64,000 nt of DNA from Nocardia bovistercoris (GTDB taxonomy: Bacteria > Actinomycetota > Actinomycetes > Mycobacteriales > Mycobacteriaceae). Below, one piece after another: positions 47,087 to 55,440 of this stretch. Each line of letters opens with the position of its first letter. The stretch's first letter is position 1. The DNA lies in contig NZ_JADMLG010000015.1 in the NCBI RefSeq assembly GCF_015674855.1, forward strand, positions 124,001 through 188,000, in the 5' to 3' direction. The notes under the pieces were generated by a model. It did not search any database. It had not been told where the DNA came from and was given only the letters and a program-made list of their open reading frames with translations. A program made the translations under genes and the position numbers.

Positions 47087-47121
47087 ACAATAGCGACACC
47101 TCTTAGGTAAGTCAAACCTAA
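47087..47121 (-). promoter_or_regulatory. IdeR iron box over a predicted promoter
   Basis: TTAGGTAAGTCAAACCTAA at 47103-47121 matches the 19-bp actinobacterial iron-box consensus at 17 positions. Read leftward, TTGACT (47110-47115) lies inside it and TATTGT (47087-47092) follows after 17 bases, a good -35/-10 pair. IdeR bound with ferrous iron would block this promoter, so the secreted protein, ABC exporter and siderophore genes to the left should be switched on by iron starvation. Confidence 0.88.
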
Positions 47122-47579
47122 GTTGCGAAAATTTTGCCCGACCCGACGGGAATTGGCAAGCCCGTCCTGTCGACAGCGCCGCACCAGCCTACAAGCTGGC
47201 CTACAACGACAGGGCGTAGGATTGCTGCCGATGGGGATCGGACCAAACTGTTCGCATATCGTCGTCCCGGCCGAATCCGAACGATACCTTCAGGTTTCAT
47301 CTAGACGGCGGTAGACATGAGGAAGTTGCAACGCAAGTCCTATCTACAACCGTAGGTCGAATCAGACTTGTCACCACCGCAATTCAGCGATCAACCTAGA
47401 ATCGACTCACACGGCGACACAGGCCCGAGCGGGCATAGGCATGTCGAGTTGCCCACGCGGTGTAAGCATCACGACGAAGCGGTTGGTGATGCTCATGGCT
47501 CGGGAGCAGGCGGTAACCGTCGAGAAACCGCACGGCAGGCTGGGTGACCAGCGGTTGACCTGACCGATCAGGAGGCAGG
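47122..47579. other. intergenic region, no supported gene
   Basis: These 458 bases lie between the iron box and the RCC1-like gene. They have locally lower GC and several short inverted repeats such as CTACAACCGTAG near 47343-47354, but no coding frame with support. The promoter of the RCC1-like gene is expected here. Confidence 0.45.
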
Positions 47580-48428
47580 ATGCGAGCACGCGCGCACGCT
47601 CTGGCGGCAGGAAGACGACACTCCGTCGCCCGCCGCCGCGACGGAACGGTTGTCGCGACGGGCGCGAGCTCCGCGGGCGAGTGCCGTGTCGAATCATGGC
47701 ACGACGTAGTGTCCGTCGCGGCGGGAAACGTGCACACGGCGACCAACACGGGCAGGTCCCACACCGTCGCCGTTCGGTCCGACGGAACCGCGCTGGCGAG
47801 TGGATGGAACGGCGACGGCCAATGTGACGTCGCCGCGTGGCGAGATGTCGTAGCGATCGCGGCGGGTTGGCGGCGCACACTCGGGGTCTGCGCCGACGGC
47901 ACGGTGGTCGCGGCGGGCAGGACCGCCGAAGGCGCGTGCGATGTGCGGCACTGGCGCGAGGTGGTCGCCGTGTCGTGCGGCGACTGGCATTCGGTTGCTG
48001 TGACGTCGGACGGCACGGCCGTGGCCGTCGGGGTCGATCGACGAGGACAGTGTTCGGTCCGCGCTTGGCACGACCTGTGCGATATCTCGGCCGGATATCT
48101 CCACACGGTCGGCCTCCGCGCCGACGGCAGAGTGGTCGCGACCGGAGACCGAACGACCGGAGCGTGCGACGTCGAACACTGGGAAGACGTGGTCGCGCTG
48201 AGCGCGGGCAGCTATCACACCGTCGCCGTCATGGCGTCCGGGCTGGTTCTCGCGGTCGGCGACAACAGCCTCGGACAGTGCGAGGTCGGCGCGTGGCGCG
48301 ATGTCGTCGCCGTTTCGGCAGGCTCGACACACACCCTCGGGTTGCGCGCGGACGGCACGGTCCTCGGCGCCGGAAACAACGCGAACGGTCGATGCGACGT
48401 CGGCGCCTGGTCGGACGTCCGGGGCTAG
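47580..48428 (+). CDS. RCC1-repeat beta-propeller protein
   Basis: A 282-residue protein made of about seven tandem repeats of 38-39 residues with the pattern GQCDVxAWRDVVAVSAGxxHTxGLRADGTVxAxG. This is the RCC1/BLIP-II blade, so a seven-bladed propeller is likely. There is no signal peptide. AGGAGG lies just before ATG 47580. Bacterial RCC1-like proteins bind proteins or lipids and some inhibit enzymes (BLIP-II), but the partner here is unknown. Its neighbour on the left is the siderophore operon, read in the other direction. Confidence 0.82.
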   Translation: MRARAHALAAGRRHSVARRRDGTVVATGASSAGECRVESWHDVVSVAAGNVHTATNTGRSHTVAVRSDGTALASGWNGDGQCDVAAWRDVVAIAAGWRRTLGVCADGTVVAAGRTAEGACDVRHWREVVAVSCGDWHSVAVTSDGTAVAVGVDRRGQCSVRAWHDLCDISAGYLHTVGLRADGRVVATGDRTTGACDVEHWEDVVALSAGSYHTVAVMASGLVLAVGDNSLGQCEVGAWRDVVAVSAGSTHTLGLRADGTVLGAGNNANGRCDVGAWSDVRG

Positions 48429-48438
48429 CTGCTTGCTT

Positions 48439-49428
48439 TCACGCCCGCGTGAACGGCTGTTCGTCGGGCGCGGGTCCGAATCGGCGGCGATACGCGCTGG
48501 GGGTCAGCCCGGTTCGGCGGCGCATGACCGCTCTGAGATTGGACGCGGTTCCCAGTCCGCTGGCGTGGGCGACACGGTCGAGGTTGCGTTCGCCGCGTTC
48601 GAGCATCCGACACGCCAGCGTGGCCCGTTCGGCGGTCAGCCATGCCAGGGGTGTGGTTCCCAGTTCCGCCTGGAATCGGCGATGCAGGGTGGCGGGACTC
48701 AGCACCGCGCGGGCGGCGAGGTCGGCCACCGACATGGGCTGGTCGAGGCGGGTTCGAGCCCACGCGAGCACCGGCGTCAGCGAGGTGTCGCGCACGCCGG
48801 GAACGGGCCGCTCGACGAACTGTCGCTGTCCGCCGTCGCGGTGCGCGGCGAACACCAGGCGGCGGCTCACCGCGTTGGCGATCTCGGCGCCGTGGTCGCG
48901 GCGGATGAGATGCAGGCCGAGATCGAGCGCGGCGGCGCTGCCCGCGGCGGTCAGCACGTCACCGTCGTCCACGTAGAGCACGTCCGGTTCGAGCAGCACC
49001 TTCGGATAGCGTGCGGCGAAGCTGTCGGCCCAGCTCCAGTGCGTGGTGGCCCGGCGCCCGTCGAGAACCCCGGCCTCGGCCAGGGTGAACGCGCCGGTGC
49101 AGAAACTCACCAGTCGCGCGCCCCGTCGCGCGGCCCGCCCGACCGCCCCCACCACGGCCCGCGAGCAGCCCGCTTCGGGGTCGGGGCGATTCGGCACGAT
49201 CACGGTGTCCGCCGCAGCGACCGCGTCCAGTCCGGCCACCTCGCCCAACGTGAAGAACCCACCGTGCATCCGCACCGCACCCCCTTCGGCGCACACGCCG
49301 AACTCGTACCACTCCCGCCCCAACTCCGGGCGGCGCAGCCCGAACAACTCGGTCGCGACACCCAACTCGAACGGATTGGAGCCCTCGTCGACGATCACCA
49401 CCACCCGATGCGAGGATCCACGCGACAT
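48439..49428 (-). CDS. GlxA-type AraC-family regulator
   Basis: A 329-residue regulator. Residues about 8-185 form a DJ-1/PfpI-like amidotransferase domain (VVVIVDEGSNPFELGVATELFGL, and LVSFCTGAFTLAEAGVLDGRRATTHW with the nucleophile-elbow Cys). Residues about 215-315 carry two AraC helix-turn-helices (VADLAARAVLSPATLHRRFQAELGTTPLAWL and VAHASGLGTASNLRAVMRRRTGLTPSAYRRRF). It is divergent from a cupin gene, which it may control. Confidence 0.88.
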   Translation of the reverse strand: MSRGSSHRVVVIVDEGSNPFELGVATELFGLRRPELGREWYEFGVCAEGGAVRMHGGFFTLGEVAGLDAVAAADTVIVPNRPDPEAGCSRAVVGAVGRAARRGARLVSFCTGAFTLAEAGVLDGRRATTHWSWADSFAARYPKVLLEPDVLYVDDGDVLTAAGSAAALDLGLHLIRRDHGAEIANAVSRRLVFAAHRDGGQRQFVERPVPGVRDTSLTPVLAWARTRLDQPMSVADLAARAVLSPATLHRRFQAELGTTPLAWLTAERATLACRMLERGERNLDRVAHASGLGTASNLRAVMRRRTGLTPSAYRRRFGPAPDEQPFTRA

Positions 49429-49479
49429 CTGCGATTCCTAGCACTTCCGCGGCCGAAGCGCAGTGCCGACGATGGAACG

Positions 49480-49878
49480 GTGAGCAACGAACCGGTCGAC
49501 CTGCGCGCAGCGCTCGCGACATTCGACGACCTGTGGGCGCCTCGAATCGCCGCACGGGTCAACGACTACGACGTCCGCATCGCCAAAGTCGCGGGCGAAT
49601 TCACCTGGCACCGCCACGACCACACCGACGAATTCTTCCTCGTCCTCGACGGAGAACTCCGAATCGCCCTGCGCGACAGCGACAGCGACAGCGAGCGCAG
49701 CGTCACCCTGCCCACCGGTTCGGTGTTCGTCGTCCCCGCGGGCATCGAGCACAAACCGTCCTCGATCGACGGCGCGTCGATCCTCATGTTCGAGCCCACC
49801 GGCACACCCAACACCGGCGACAAGCACGAGCAGCTACCCACCCACATCGCGACGACCACGGGACGCGCACTCGATTGA
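49480..49878 (+). CDS. small cupin-domain protein
   Basis: A 132-residue single cupin. The first cupin motif is WHRHDHTDEFFLVLDGELRIAL with metal-binding His and Glu; the second is LPTGSVFVVPAGIEHKPSS. A GTG start at 49480 is used because it gives the complete fold. It lies divergent from the GlxA-type regulator. Enzymatic function is not predictable. Confidence 0.8.
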   Translation: MSNEPVDLRAALATFDDLWAPRIAARVNDYDVRIAKVAGEFTWHRHDHTDEFFLVLDGELRIALRDSDSDSERSVTLPTGSVFVVPAGIEHKPSSIDGASILMFEPTGTPNTGDKHEQLPTHIATTTGRALD

Positions 49879-50047
49879 ACGTGCGCGCCACGTGACGACA
49901 GACCTCACCGATGGATCATGGTGGCGGGGACCAGGCGCTATCAGCGAATTCCCAGGAAAGATCGCTACCAGCCGAGGTCCGCGGCCCGGGAGGGGCCGTA
50001 TTCAGGGAATAGGTGTACGGATGCCGCCGGTCGGGCAGGATCGTGGC

Positions 50048-50605
50048 ATGGGGACGGAGAAAGCGCGCATGCTTCGGGGCGAATTGTATCGGGACAACGA
50101 TCCTGAGCTGGTGGCTGAGCGTCGTGCGTGTCAGGTGTTGCTGGACCGATTCAACGCGACCCGATCGGGCGAGGATTCCGAACGCCGTGCGATTCTCACG
50201 AAGTTGCTCGGCGCCATCGGCGACGGCTCTTGGATCATGCCGAGGTTCCAATGCGACTACGGTCATCTGATCACCTTGGGCCGCAACAGTTTTCTGAACT
50301 ACGACGCGATTGTGATGGACTGCGCGCCCGTCGTCATCGGCGATGATGTCTCCATAGGTCCGCGTGCGCAATTGCTGACCGCACTGCATCCGATGCAGGA
50401 CCATGAACTGCGCCGTCAGCGCTGGGAGACGGCCGCCCCGATCACCATCGGCGACAACGTGTGGCTGGGCGGCGGCGTCATCGTCTGTGCCGGTGTCACG
50501 ATCGGCTCGAATGCCGTCGTCGGCGCGGGCAGCGTCGTCACGAAAGACCTGCCCGCTCAGGTCTTCGCCGCGGGGAACCCTTGCCGGATCATCCGCACGC
50601 TCTGA
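50048..50605 (+). CDS. sugar O-acetyltransferase (maltose/galactoside type)
   Basis: A 185-residue left-handed beta-helix acetyltransferase. The N-terminal MLRGELYRDNDPELVAERRACQVLLDRFNATRS is the Mac-domain of maltose acetyltransferases, and hexapeptide repeats follow (VIGDDVSIGPRAQLLTALHPMQDHELRR with the catalytic His, then ITIGDNVWLGGGVIVCAGVTIGSNAVVGAGSVVTKDLP). It acetylates a sugar from acetyl-CoA. AGGA lies upstream of ATG 50048. The 169 bases before it show no gene. Confidence 0.9.
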   Translation: MGTEKARMLRGELYRDNDPELVAERRACQVLLDRFNATRSGEDSERRAILTKLLGAIGDGSWIMPRFQCDYGHLITLGRNSFLNYDAIVMDCAPVVIGDDVSIGPRAQLLTALHPMQDHELRRQRWETAAPITIGDNVWLGGGVIVCAGVTIGSNAVVGAGSVVTKDLPAQVFAAGNPCRIIRTL

Positions 50606-50777
50606 GGCTTCGGGCGCGTCGCGCCCGTCCGCGCCATTGGTGAGTTCTTGGAGGATCTTTGGATCCCGCCGACACAGTGATGACACGGCGATCGTGGCCG
50701 TGGACAAGGCGGGAAACCGCCGGTCCGTATTGCACAGGCAACAGCCATCTGGCGAGTATTCGTATACGGAGGAAATC

Positions 50778-51254
50778 ATGTTCGGAATCATTCGTGGCGC
50801 CGGTCGGACCGCGCGCGCGGCGGTCGGCGTACTCGCGGCGACGACAGCGGTACTGCTCACCCCGGCGACCGCTCAGGCCGGACCGGGCCCGGTCATCCCA
50901 CCCGAAGCGGTGAACCCGGAGACGGGCTACGTGTCCATCACGGAAGCGACCCTGACCGGCTACCCGTATGTCGGAATGTACATTTCGGTCAAGGGTGCCT
51001 CCAATGTCCCGTTGTGGTGCACCTACCAGCTCTTCGACTGGGACGACTGGCGTGACCTCGACGGTGGACCGCAGCCCCTCACCGTCAAGCCCCAAGGCGC
51101 CACCGCTTTCACGATCGGCGAATACGTCCAGGGCGTGCCCAATCACGACCATTCGGCCTTGGTGCACTGCGGGGGTGGGCGGCCCGGGCACGTGACCTAC
51201 GCCGAGATCTACTACTCGACGAACAGGACCAACATGGGCCCGTCCATCCATTAG
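50778..51254 (+). CDS. small secreted protein
   Basis: A 158-residue exported protein. The signal peptide (RTARAAVGVLAATTAVLLTPATAQA) ends before GPGPVIPPEAV. The mature part has two Cys residues likely forming a disulfide (PLWCTYQLF, ALVHCGGGRPG) and a beta-rich look. CGGAGGAAATC gives a strong ribosome site. No family recognised; similar small secreted proteins are common in nocardiae. Confidence 0.6.
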   Translation: MFGIIRGAGRTARAAVGVLAATTAVLLTPATAQAGPGPVIPPEAVNPETGYVSITEATLTGYPYVGMYISVKGASNVPLWCTYQLFDWDDWRDLDGGPQPLTVKPQGATAFTIGEYVQGVPNHDHSALVHCGGGRPGHVTYAEIYYSTNRTNMGPSIH

Positions 51255-51322
51255 TCGGACCGGAATTCGGCCGATGCTGCGACTCCTCCTCCCAGGAGCG
51301 GGTGGATGGCACCGCGCCGCGC

Positions 51323-51811
51323 CTACCGCCAGAGCGGGCTGTCGACGAAGTGGTTGTCGAACCTCTCCATGGTGTCGAGAACCTCTTCGGGGCTCGCCTT
51401 GCCCTGCCGGATGCGATCGACGAGACGGAAGTACTCGAACCGTTCGATCCCTGGGGTGAAGACGATCAGGACGTCCGCTGAAGCGTCGGCGGGCGCGGCC
51501 CAGGCGTGGGTCGTGTTCGGTGGAATCAACAGAAAATCGCCTGAGCCGATGGTGACCACCTCTTCCCCTGCCAACACCCGCAGCCTGCCGTCCAGCATGT
51601 AGAACAGCTCGGCCGAGGTGGTGTGGTAGTGCGGCGGTGGGCCGTCCGTCCCGGCGGCGAGCAACGTCCGGTTGGCGCTCATCTTGCCGCCGGTCATATC
51701 GTGGTCGGCGTACAAACGCACGCCAAGTGTCTCGAGTAGCTCGGTTTCGTCGTACCGGACGAGCAGTGCGCGATCGGATGCATCGTCAATGGTCACGGCC
51801 TCGGTTGTCAT
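51323..51811 (-). CDS. cupin-domain protein, possible ECF41 target
   Basis: A 162-residue single-cupin protein with HYHTTSAELFYMLDGRLRVLAGEEVVTIGSGDFLLIPPNTTHAW carrying the metal-ligand His/Glu set. The C-terminal part (FEYFRLVDRIRQGKASPEEVLDTMERFDNHF) is typical of cupins related to quercetin dioxygenases. It is divergent from an ECF41 sigma factor, and a symmetric pair of TATGTCAC elements lies between them, so it is a likely target gene of that sigma factor. Confidence 0.8.
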   Translation of the reverse strand: MTTEAVTIDDASDRALLVRYDETELLETLGVRLYADHDMTGGKMSANRTLLAAGTDGPPPHYHTTSAELFYMLDGRLRVLAGEEVVTIGSGDFLLIPPNTTHAWAAPADASADVLIVFTPGIERFEYFRLVDRIRQGKASPEEVLDTMERFDNHFVDSPLWR

Positions 51812-51898
51812 GTTCTCTCCTGGCGTCGGATCGGGTGAACGAGGGCATCGCCGCATCGGAATTGCCCGCACCGGAACAGAGCGTGCGACAGCGGGAGT

Positions 51899-51955
51899 TG
51901 TGACATCCCAATCGGACTATGTGACATAGGGCACACATCTACCGTGTATGTCACG
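51899..51955. promoter_or_regulatory. divergent ECF41-type promoter elements
   Basis: GTGACATA (51921-51928) and TATGTCAC (51947-51954) form a perfect inverted pair 18 bases apart, giving a TGTCAC-type -35 element in each direction. A further TGTGACA lies at 51899-51905. ECF41 sigma factors recognise a TGTCACA -35 element; no clear CGTC -10 was found, so assignment rests on the -35 elements and position. Confidence 0.55.
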
Positions 51956-52001
51956 TGCGCTCCCCGGTGCGCCTCTGTGCTGGTAAACGAGGAGGCACGA
52001 A

Positions 52002-52907
52002 ATGACACCGCCTGGAACGGACCCCACCGAGGTAGTCACCACCCAGTTCCTCGACCACCGAGAGCTGCTGTTCTCCGTGGTCTACAACATGCTCGGCAGC
52101 GTCGCCGACACCGAGGACGTGCTCCAAGAGGTCTGGCTGGCCTGGTCGGCCAGGCACCGTGGTTCCGAGGCCGCACCGATCGACAACCCGCGCGCCTATC
52201 TGATCCGGATCGCATCGAACAAAGCGTTGGCCCGCCGCACCGATCTGAGCCGCAGGCGCGAGGTCTACGTCGGTCCGTGGCTGCCCGAGCCGCTGCTCAC
52301 CGACAACGACCACGCGGCCGAATCCGCCGATCGGGCGCAGTCGCTGTCCACGGCCGTACTGGTCGTGCTGGAAACCCTGTCGCCGCTGGAGCGCGCGGTT
52401 TTCGTACTGCACGAACTGTTCGGCTTCAGCCACGCGGAAGTAGCGCGGCTACTCGATCGCACACCGGAGGCGGTTCGCCAGCTCGCCACCCGCGCGCGCA
52501 AACATGTGCGAGCGCGCCGCCCGCGATATCGAGCCGATCCGCGGGTCGGCGCGGAAGTGGCCGAGCGCTTCGCCGCCGCCGCATTGGGTGGCGACCTGCC
52601 CGGTTTGCTCGAGCTTCTCGCACCGGATGTGACGCTGATGACCGACAGCGGGGGCAAGGGACCTGCCTACAGTATGGAACCGGTGCTCGGCCGCGCCGAC
52701 GTGGCCGCGGCCTTACTTGCCATCACCGCGAATCGTCCGGGAGACATGAGCATTCGGTATCGATCCGTGGCAGGCGACCCGTGCGCCCTGGTGTTCTCCG
52801 GCGAAAGCCCGTTGGCTGCGGTGGTACTCGACCTCACAGTCGATGGCCACCGGATCGCCGGGATCTATTCCGTGACGAATCCCGACAAGATGTCGGGCAT
52901 CCGGTGA
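52002..52907 (+). CDS. ECF41-family (SigJ-like) RNA polymerase sigma factor
   Basis: A 301-residue ECF sigma factor. Region 2 (LFSVVYNMLGSVADTEDVLQEVWLAW), the linker WLPEPLL and region 4 (PLERAVFVLHELFGFSHAEVARLLDRTPEAVRQLATRARKHV) are followed by the SnoaL-like C-terminal extension characteristic of ECF41, with TDSGGKG (usual DGGGK) and the terminal NPDKMSGI. In this group the extension itself modulates activity and replaces a separate anti-sigma factor. It faces a cupin gene that is a probable target. Confidence 0.9.
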   Translation: MTPPGTDPTEVVTTQFLDHRELLFSVVYNMLGSVADTEDVLQEVWLAWSARHRGSEAAPIDNPRAYLIRIASNKALARRTDLSRRREVYVGPWLPEPLLTDNDHAAESADRAQSLSTAVLVVLETLSPLERAVFVLHELFGFSHAEVARLLDRTPEAVRQLATRARKHVRARRPRYRADPRVGAEVAERFAAAALGGDLPGLLELLAPDVTLMTDSGGKGPAYSMEPVLGRADVAAALLAITANRPGDMSIRYRSVAGDPCALVFSGESPLAAVVLDLTVDGHRIAGIYSVTNPDKMSGIR

Positions 52908-52924
52908 GCTGTGTCGACCCGAGG

Positions 52925-53287
52925 TCAGGTCGATACGGCATGGAGCCCGAGGTATCCGAGTACGGCCGCGGCCGATCCGGCGGCGACGCTGCCCGCCGCG
53001 TAGCCGATCGCCTGCCAGAACGCGCGTTGTTCGGCCAGGCGTACGGTTTCGTAGCTGAAAGTGCTGTAAGTGGTGAAGGCGCCGCAGAATCCGGTGCCCG
53101 CCAACAGCATCCACGTGGAAGGCAGGCCGGCTCCGGTCAGGGCGCCGAGCACGAGACAGCCCGAAACGTTGACGGTGAACGTCCCCCACGGGAACCGGCC
53201 GCTGTGACGAGCCTGCACTGTCCTATCCAGCAGATACCGCAACGGCGCACCGACCGCCGCACCCATGATCACCAGCACCACGTTCAC
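52925..53287 (-). CDS. fluoride channel FluC, second subunit
   Basis: A 120-residue Fluc/CrcB protein with four short helices. Family motifs are [32 protein letters not shown] and [17 protein letters not shown] (the TTYSTF sodium and phenylalanine box). GTG 53287 overlaps the stop of the first fluC gene. Actinobacteria often carry two adjacent fluC genes whose products assemble with opposite membrane orientation to lower cytoplasmic fluoride. Confidence 0.92.
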   Translation of the reverse strand: MNVVLVIMGAAVGAPLRYLLDRTVQARHSGRFPWGTFTVNVSGCLVLGALTGAGLPSTWMLLAGTGFCGAFTTYSTFSYETVRLAEQRAFWQAIGYAAGSVAAGSAAAVLGYLGLHAVST

Positions 53288-53781
53288 CGCCGATTCCGTC
53301 CCATCGCGGCCTGTCCCACGGTTCGAGCGACTCCGATCCCCGCAGCCGCGGCCCCCACCGCCGTGACCAAGGTGGCGGCCAGATACGCCGCGCCAACCAG
53401 TACCGTGCCCTCCGCGAGCAGGGCGCGAATGTCGTTGGCGTAGGTGGAGAACGTGGTGAACCCACCGAGCACTCCGACCCCGAAGAACGGGCGGACCAAC
53501 GGATGGGGCGAAGACCGCAGTTCGGTGATCACCACCATCAGCGCACCGAGCAGGAAACTGCCGACCACGTTGATCACGAAGATCGCCCACGGGAACCCGC
53601 CGACCGCTGCGGGCCACACCAGGGTCGCCCCGTATCGACCCAACGCGCCCACCGCTCCCCCGACGGCGATCACCAGAAGGATGGCGCCGTGCGTGGCAGC
53701 GAGTTCGCGACGCTGTCCAGGAGAACTCAGGTCGATATCGGAATCGACGGGCGTCGAAGACTCCGGCGGATCTGTGGGCAC
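53284..53781 (-). CDS. fluoride channel FluC, first subunit
   Basis: A 165-residue Fluc/CrcB protein with an N-terminal hydrophilic extension before the four helices. Motifs: [35 protein letters not shown] and [25 protein letters not shown] 53781 is used because AGGAG stands seven bases upstream. It is the first gene of the fluC pair and follows a strongly folding leader that does not match the known crcB riboswitch consensus. Confidence 0.92.
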   Translation of the reverse strand: MPTDPPESSTPVDSDIDLSSPGQRRELAATHGAILLVIAVGGAVGALGRYGATLVWPAAVGGFPWAIFVINVVGSFLLGALMVVITELRSSPHPLVRPFFGVGVLGGFTTFSTYANDIRALLAEGTVLVGAAYLAATLVTAVGAAAAGIGVARTVGQAAMGRNRR

Positions 53782-53825
53782 GAGCACTCTCCTACTCCAG
53801 AACACCCGACAGCGGGCAGATCAAT

Positions 53826-53918
53826 GGGGTAGGGACTGTTGGCGGCGAACCGCACCGCAGTTGTTCCGGACCGACGTCCGGAGCGGCGAGCCCCACCGCC
53901 GCGCGGAAAGCCTACCCC
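53826..53918 (-). promoter_or_regulatory. structured leader upstream of fluC genes
   Basis: An 8-bp closing stem (GGGGTAGG 53826-53833 / CCTACCCC 53911-53918) encloses three perfect hairpins: GCGG-cgaa-CCGC at 53842-53853 (UUCG loop on the fluC strand), TCCGGAC-cgac-GTCCGGA at 53865-53882, and GCGGCG/CGCCGC at 53883-53902. Together they would form a multi-way junction in the fluC 5' leader, starting about 45 bases before the first start codon. It lacks the conserved GAUGG/CUCCUAC parts of the crcB motif. Confidence 0.5.
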
Positions 53919-54186
53919 AACCACCCAGACATACGGTTCACCCGCATGCGATAGAACCACGACAGCGCTGACCCGCACCAAATACCCGGAGGCGCTCCGG
54001 AGGACGCCTCGCGCGGGTCGGGGTCGGGACTGGCAGGGACCGGTATTCGTGTAGTCGGTGTTCGGGTCTATCGGAACGGTAGCGGTCAGTCCGCGACCCC
54101 TTCCAGAACAAAGCTTTGTAACGGGTGGTCGGCGCGGTTGACTAGGCTGGGCACGAAGACGAGGGCTCGGAGGGTAGAGGGGGCGA

Positions 54187-54507
54187 GTGGTGTTCGAGGT
54201 CGATCCGGAGAGCTTGCGGACAGCAGCGGATGCGTTGGCTCGGCTGCCGGCCGATATCGATGGTTCTCCGTCGGTGGGCGCTGATCAGGTCGAGGGAAAG
54301 CTGACGGGTTCCGTGGTCGGGCATAGTCTCGGCCAGACCACTGCGTTGGCGACGCAGGCCCGGGATGCGTTGAAGGCGCGGTTCAGTCACTTCTCGCAGT
54401 TGCTCGCCCATGCGGCGAACACCTTCGATGACAACGACATGGCGGTCGCCGCACAGCTGGCCGCGGTCACCGACCTGATCCCCGCCGGGGCCGATGATGG
54501 TCACTAG
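54187..54507 (+). CDS. EspC-like ESX-associated protein
   Basis: A 106-residue helical protein (VFEVDPESLRTAADALARLPADIDG, LSHF-type middle, HAANTFDDNDMAVAAQLAAVTDL) with the layout of the ESX-1 EspC/EspA-associated family that accompanies type VII secretion substrates. The GTG start follows AGAGGGGG. It overlaps the next gene by 14 bases, indicating joint expression, and probably acts as a secretion partner for that larger protein. Confidence 0.72.
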   Translation: MVFEVDPESLRTAADALARLPADIDGSPSVGADQVEGKLTGSVVGHSLGQTTALATQARDALKARFSHFSQLLAHAANTFDDNDMAVAAQLAAVTDLIPAGADDGH

Positions 54508-55417
54508 AGCGACACCCACCCCGGGTGAGGTAGTGGGCTGGGACATCTCCGCACTGGCTGGAATCGGGCAGAGGTCCACTCAGATCGCGGATGCGATCGT
54601 GAAGGCGTCGAACTCGATGCACACCGTGATCCACGACGATCTCGCTTGGCAGGGTGAAGCACGTCAGGCTGCCGAGGACAAGGCCGACCGCGAACAAACC
54701 CAGATGCGCACCATCGCCACCGCGTTCTACGACCTCGGCACCGCCTGCGCGGGTGCCGCGCGCGACATGGAATACCCGCTGACCGAGATCAAGACGATCT
54801 TCCAGCACTACGTCGCGGCGCCGGTCACCGTCGCCGACGACTGGAGAATCACCGGGGTCGAGGACTGGGATTCCGAAGCGGGCACCCAACTCTCACGCCT
54901 GGCGGGCCTGGTCTCCACCCTCGCGACGGCCGACGCACAGTGGGGCGCGAAGATCACCGAGGCCAACGAACAGCTCCAGCTGGCCGAGTCGAGCGACATC
55001 CTGTTCCAAGCCCCGAACGACGGCCTCCCACAACCGCCTGGCGGATGGAGCAACGACCCCGCCATGAGAATGGCACAAGAAATCGCTTACGGTCACGCCT
55101 GGGCCAAGCACCGCAAAGACTTCGAGGGGATGACCCAGGACCAACTCGCCGAGAAGGTCTATCGGATCATCCAAGGCCCGGAAATGGAGCGGCTGGGCAA
55201 GGACTACAAAGGCGACCCGGTCATGATGAGCTACGACGGGTTCATCGTGATCGTCGACCCGAGCTCCGATGATCACGGCACGGTCTATCGACCGGAGAAG
55301 CCCTTGGACGAGTTCATCCGTCTCACCAACCAGACCGAGAATCCATCACTCGAACCTCCACATGGTACGGGCGGCGCCGGCGGGACGCCGCCCGGAAAAC
55401 CCGGCGGTAATCGGTAA
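54494..55417 (+). CDS. putative type VII secretion toxin
   Basis: A 307-residue protein. Residues about 1-175 are helical and WXG100-like (VVGWDISALAGIGQRSTQIADAIVKASNSMHTVIHDDLAWQGEARQAAEDKA). A short Pro-rich linker follows (PNDGLPQPPGGWSNDP). The C-terminal domain (about 190-290) carries AYGHAWAKHRKDFEGMTQDQLAEKVYRIIQ and TVYRPEKPLDEFIRL, which resembles nuclease toxins of the BECR fold. The downstream small gene looks like its immunity gene. Activity on RNA is inferred from the His/Lys-rich start of the domain and the layout. Confidence 0.65.
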   Translation: MMVTRATPTPGEVVGWDISALAGIGQRSTQIADAIVKASNSMHTVIHDDLAWQGEARQAAEDKADREQTQMRTIATAFYDLGTACAGAARDMEYPLTEIKTIFQHYVAAPVTVADDWRITGVEDWDSEAGTQLSRLAGLVSTLATADAQWGAKITEANEQLQLAESSDILFQAPNDGLPQPPGGWSNDPAMRMAQEIAYGHAWAKHRKDFEGMTQDQLAEKVYRIIQGPEMERLGKDYKGDPVMMSYDGFIVIVDPSSDDHGTVYRPEKPLDEFIRLTNQTENPSLEPPHGTGGAGGTPPGKPGGNR

Positions 55418-55440
55418 CTACGACATCAGGAGATACACCG

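Noticed and set aside
53826-53918. Classical crcB fluoride riboswitch
   Set aside because: The leader is highly structured, but I could not find the conserved GAUGG and CUCCUAC segments; reported only as an unknown structured leader.
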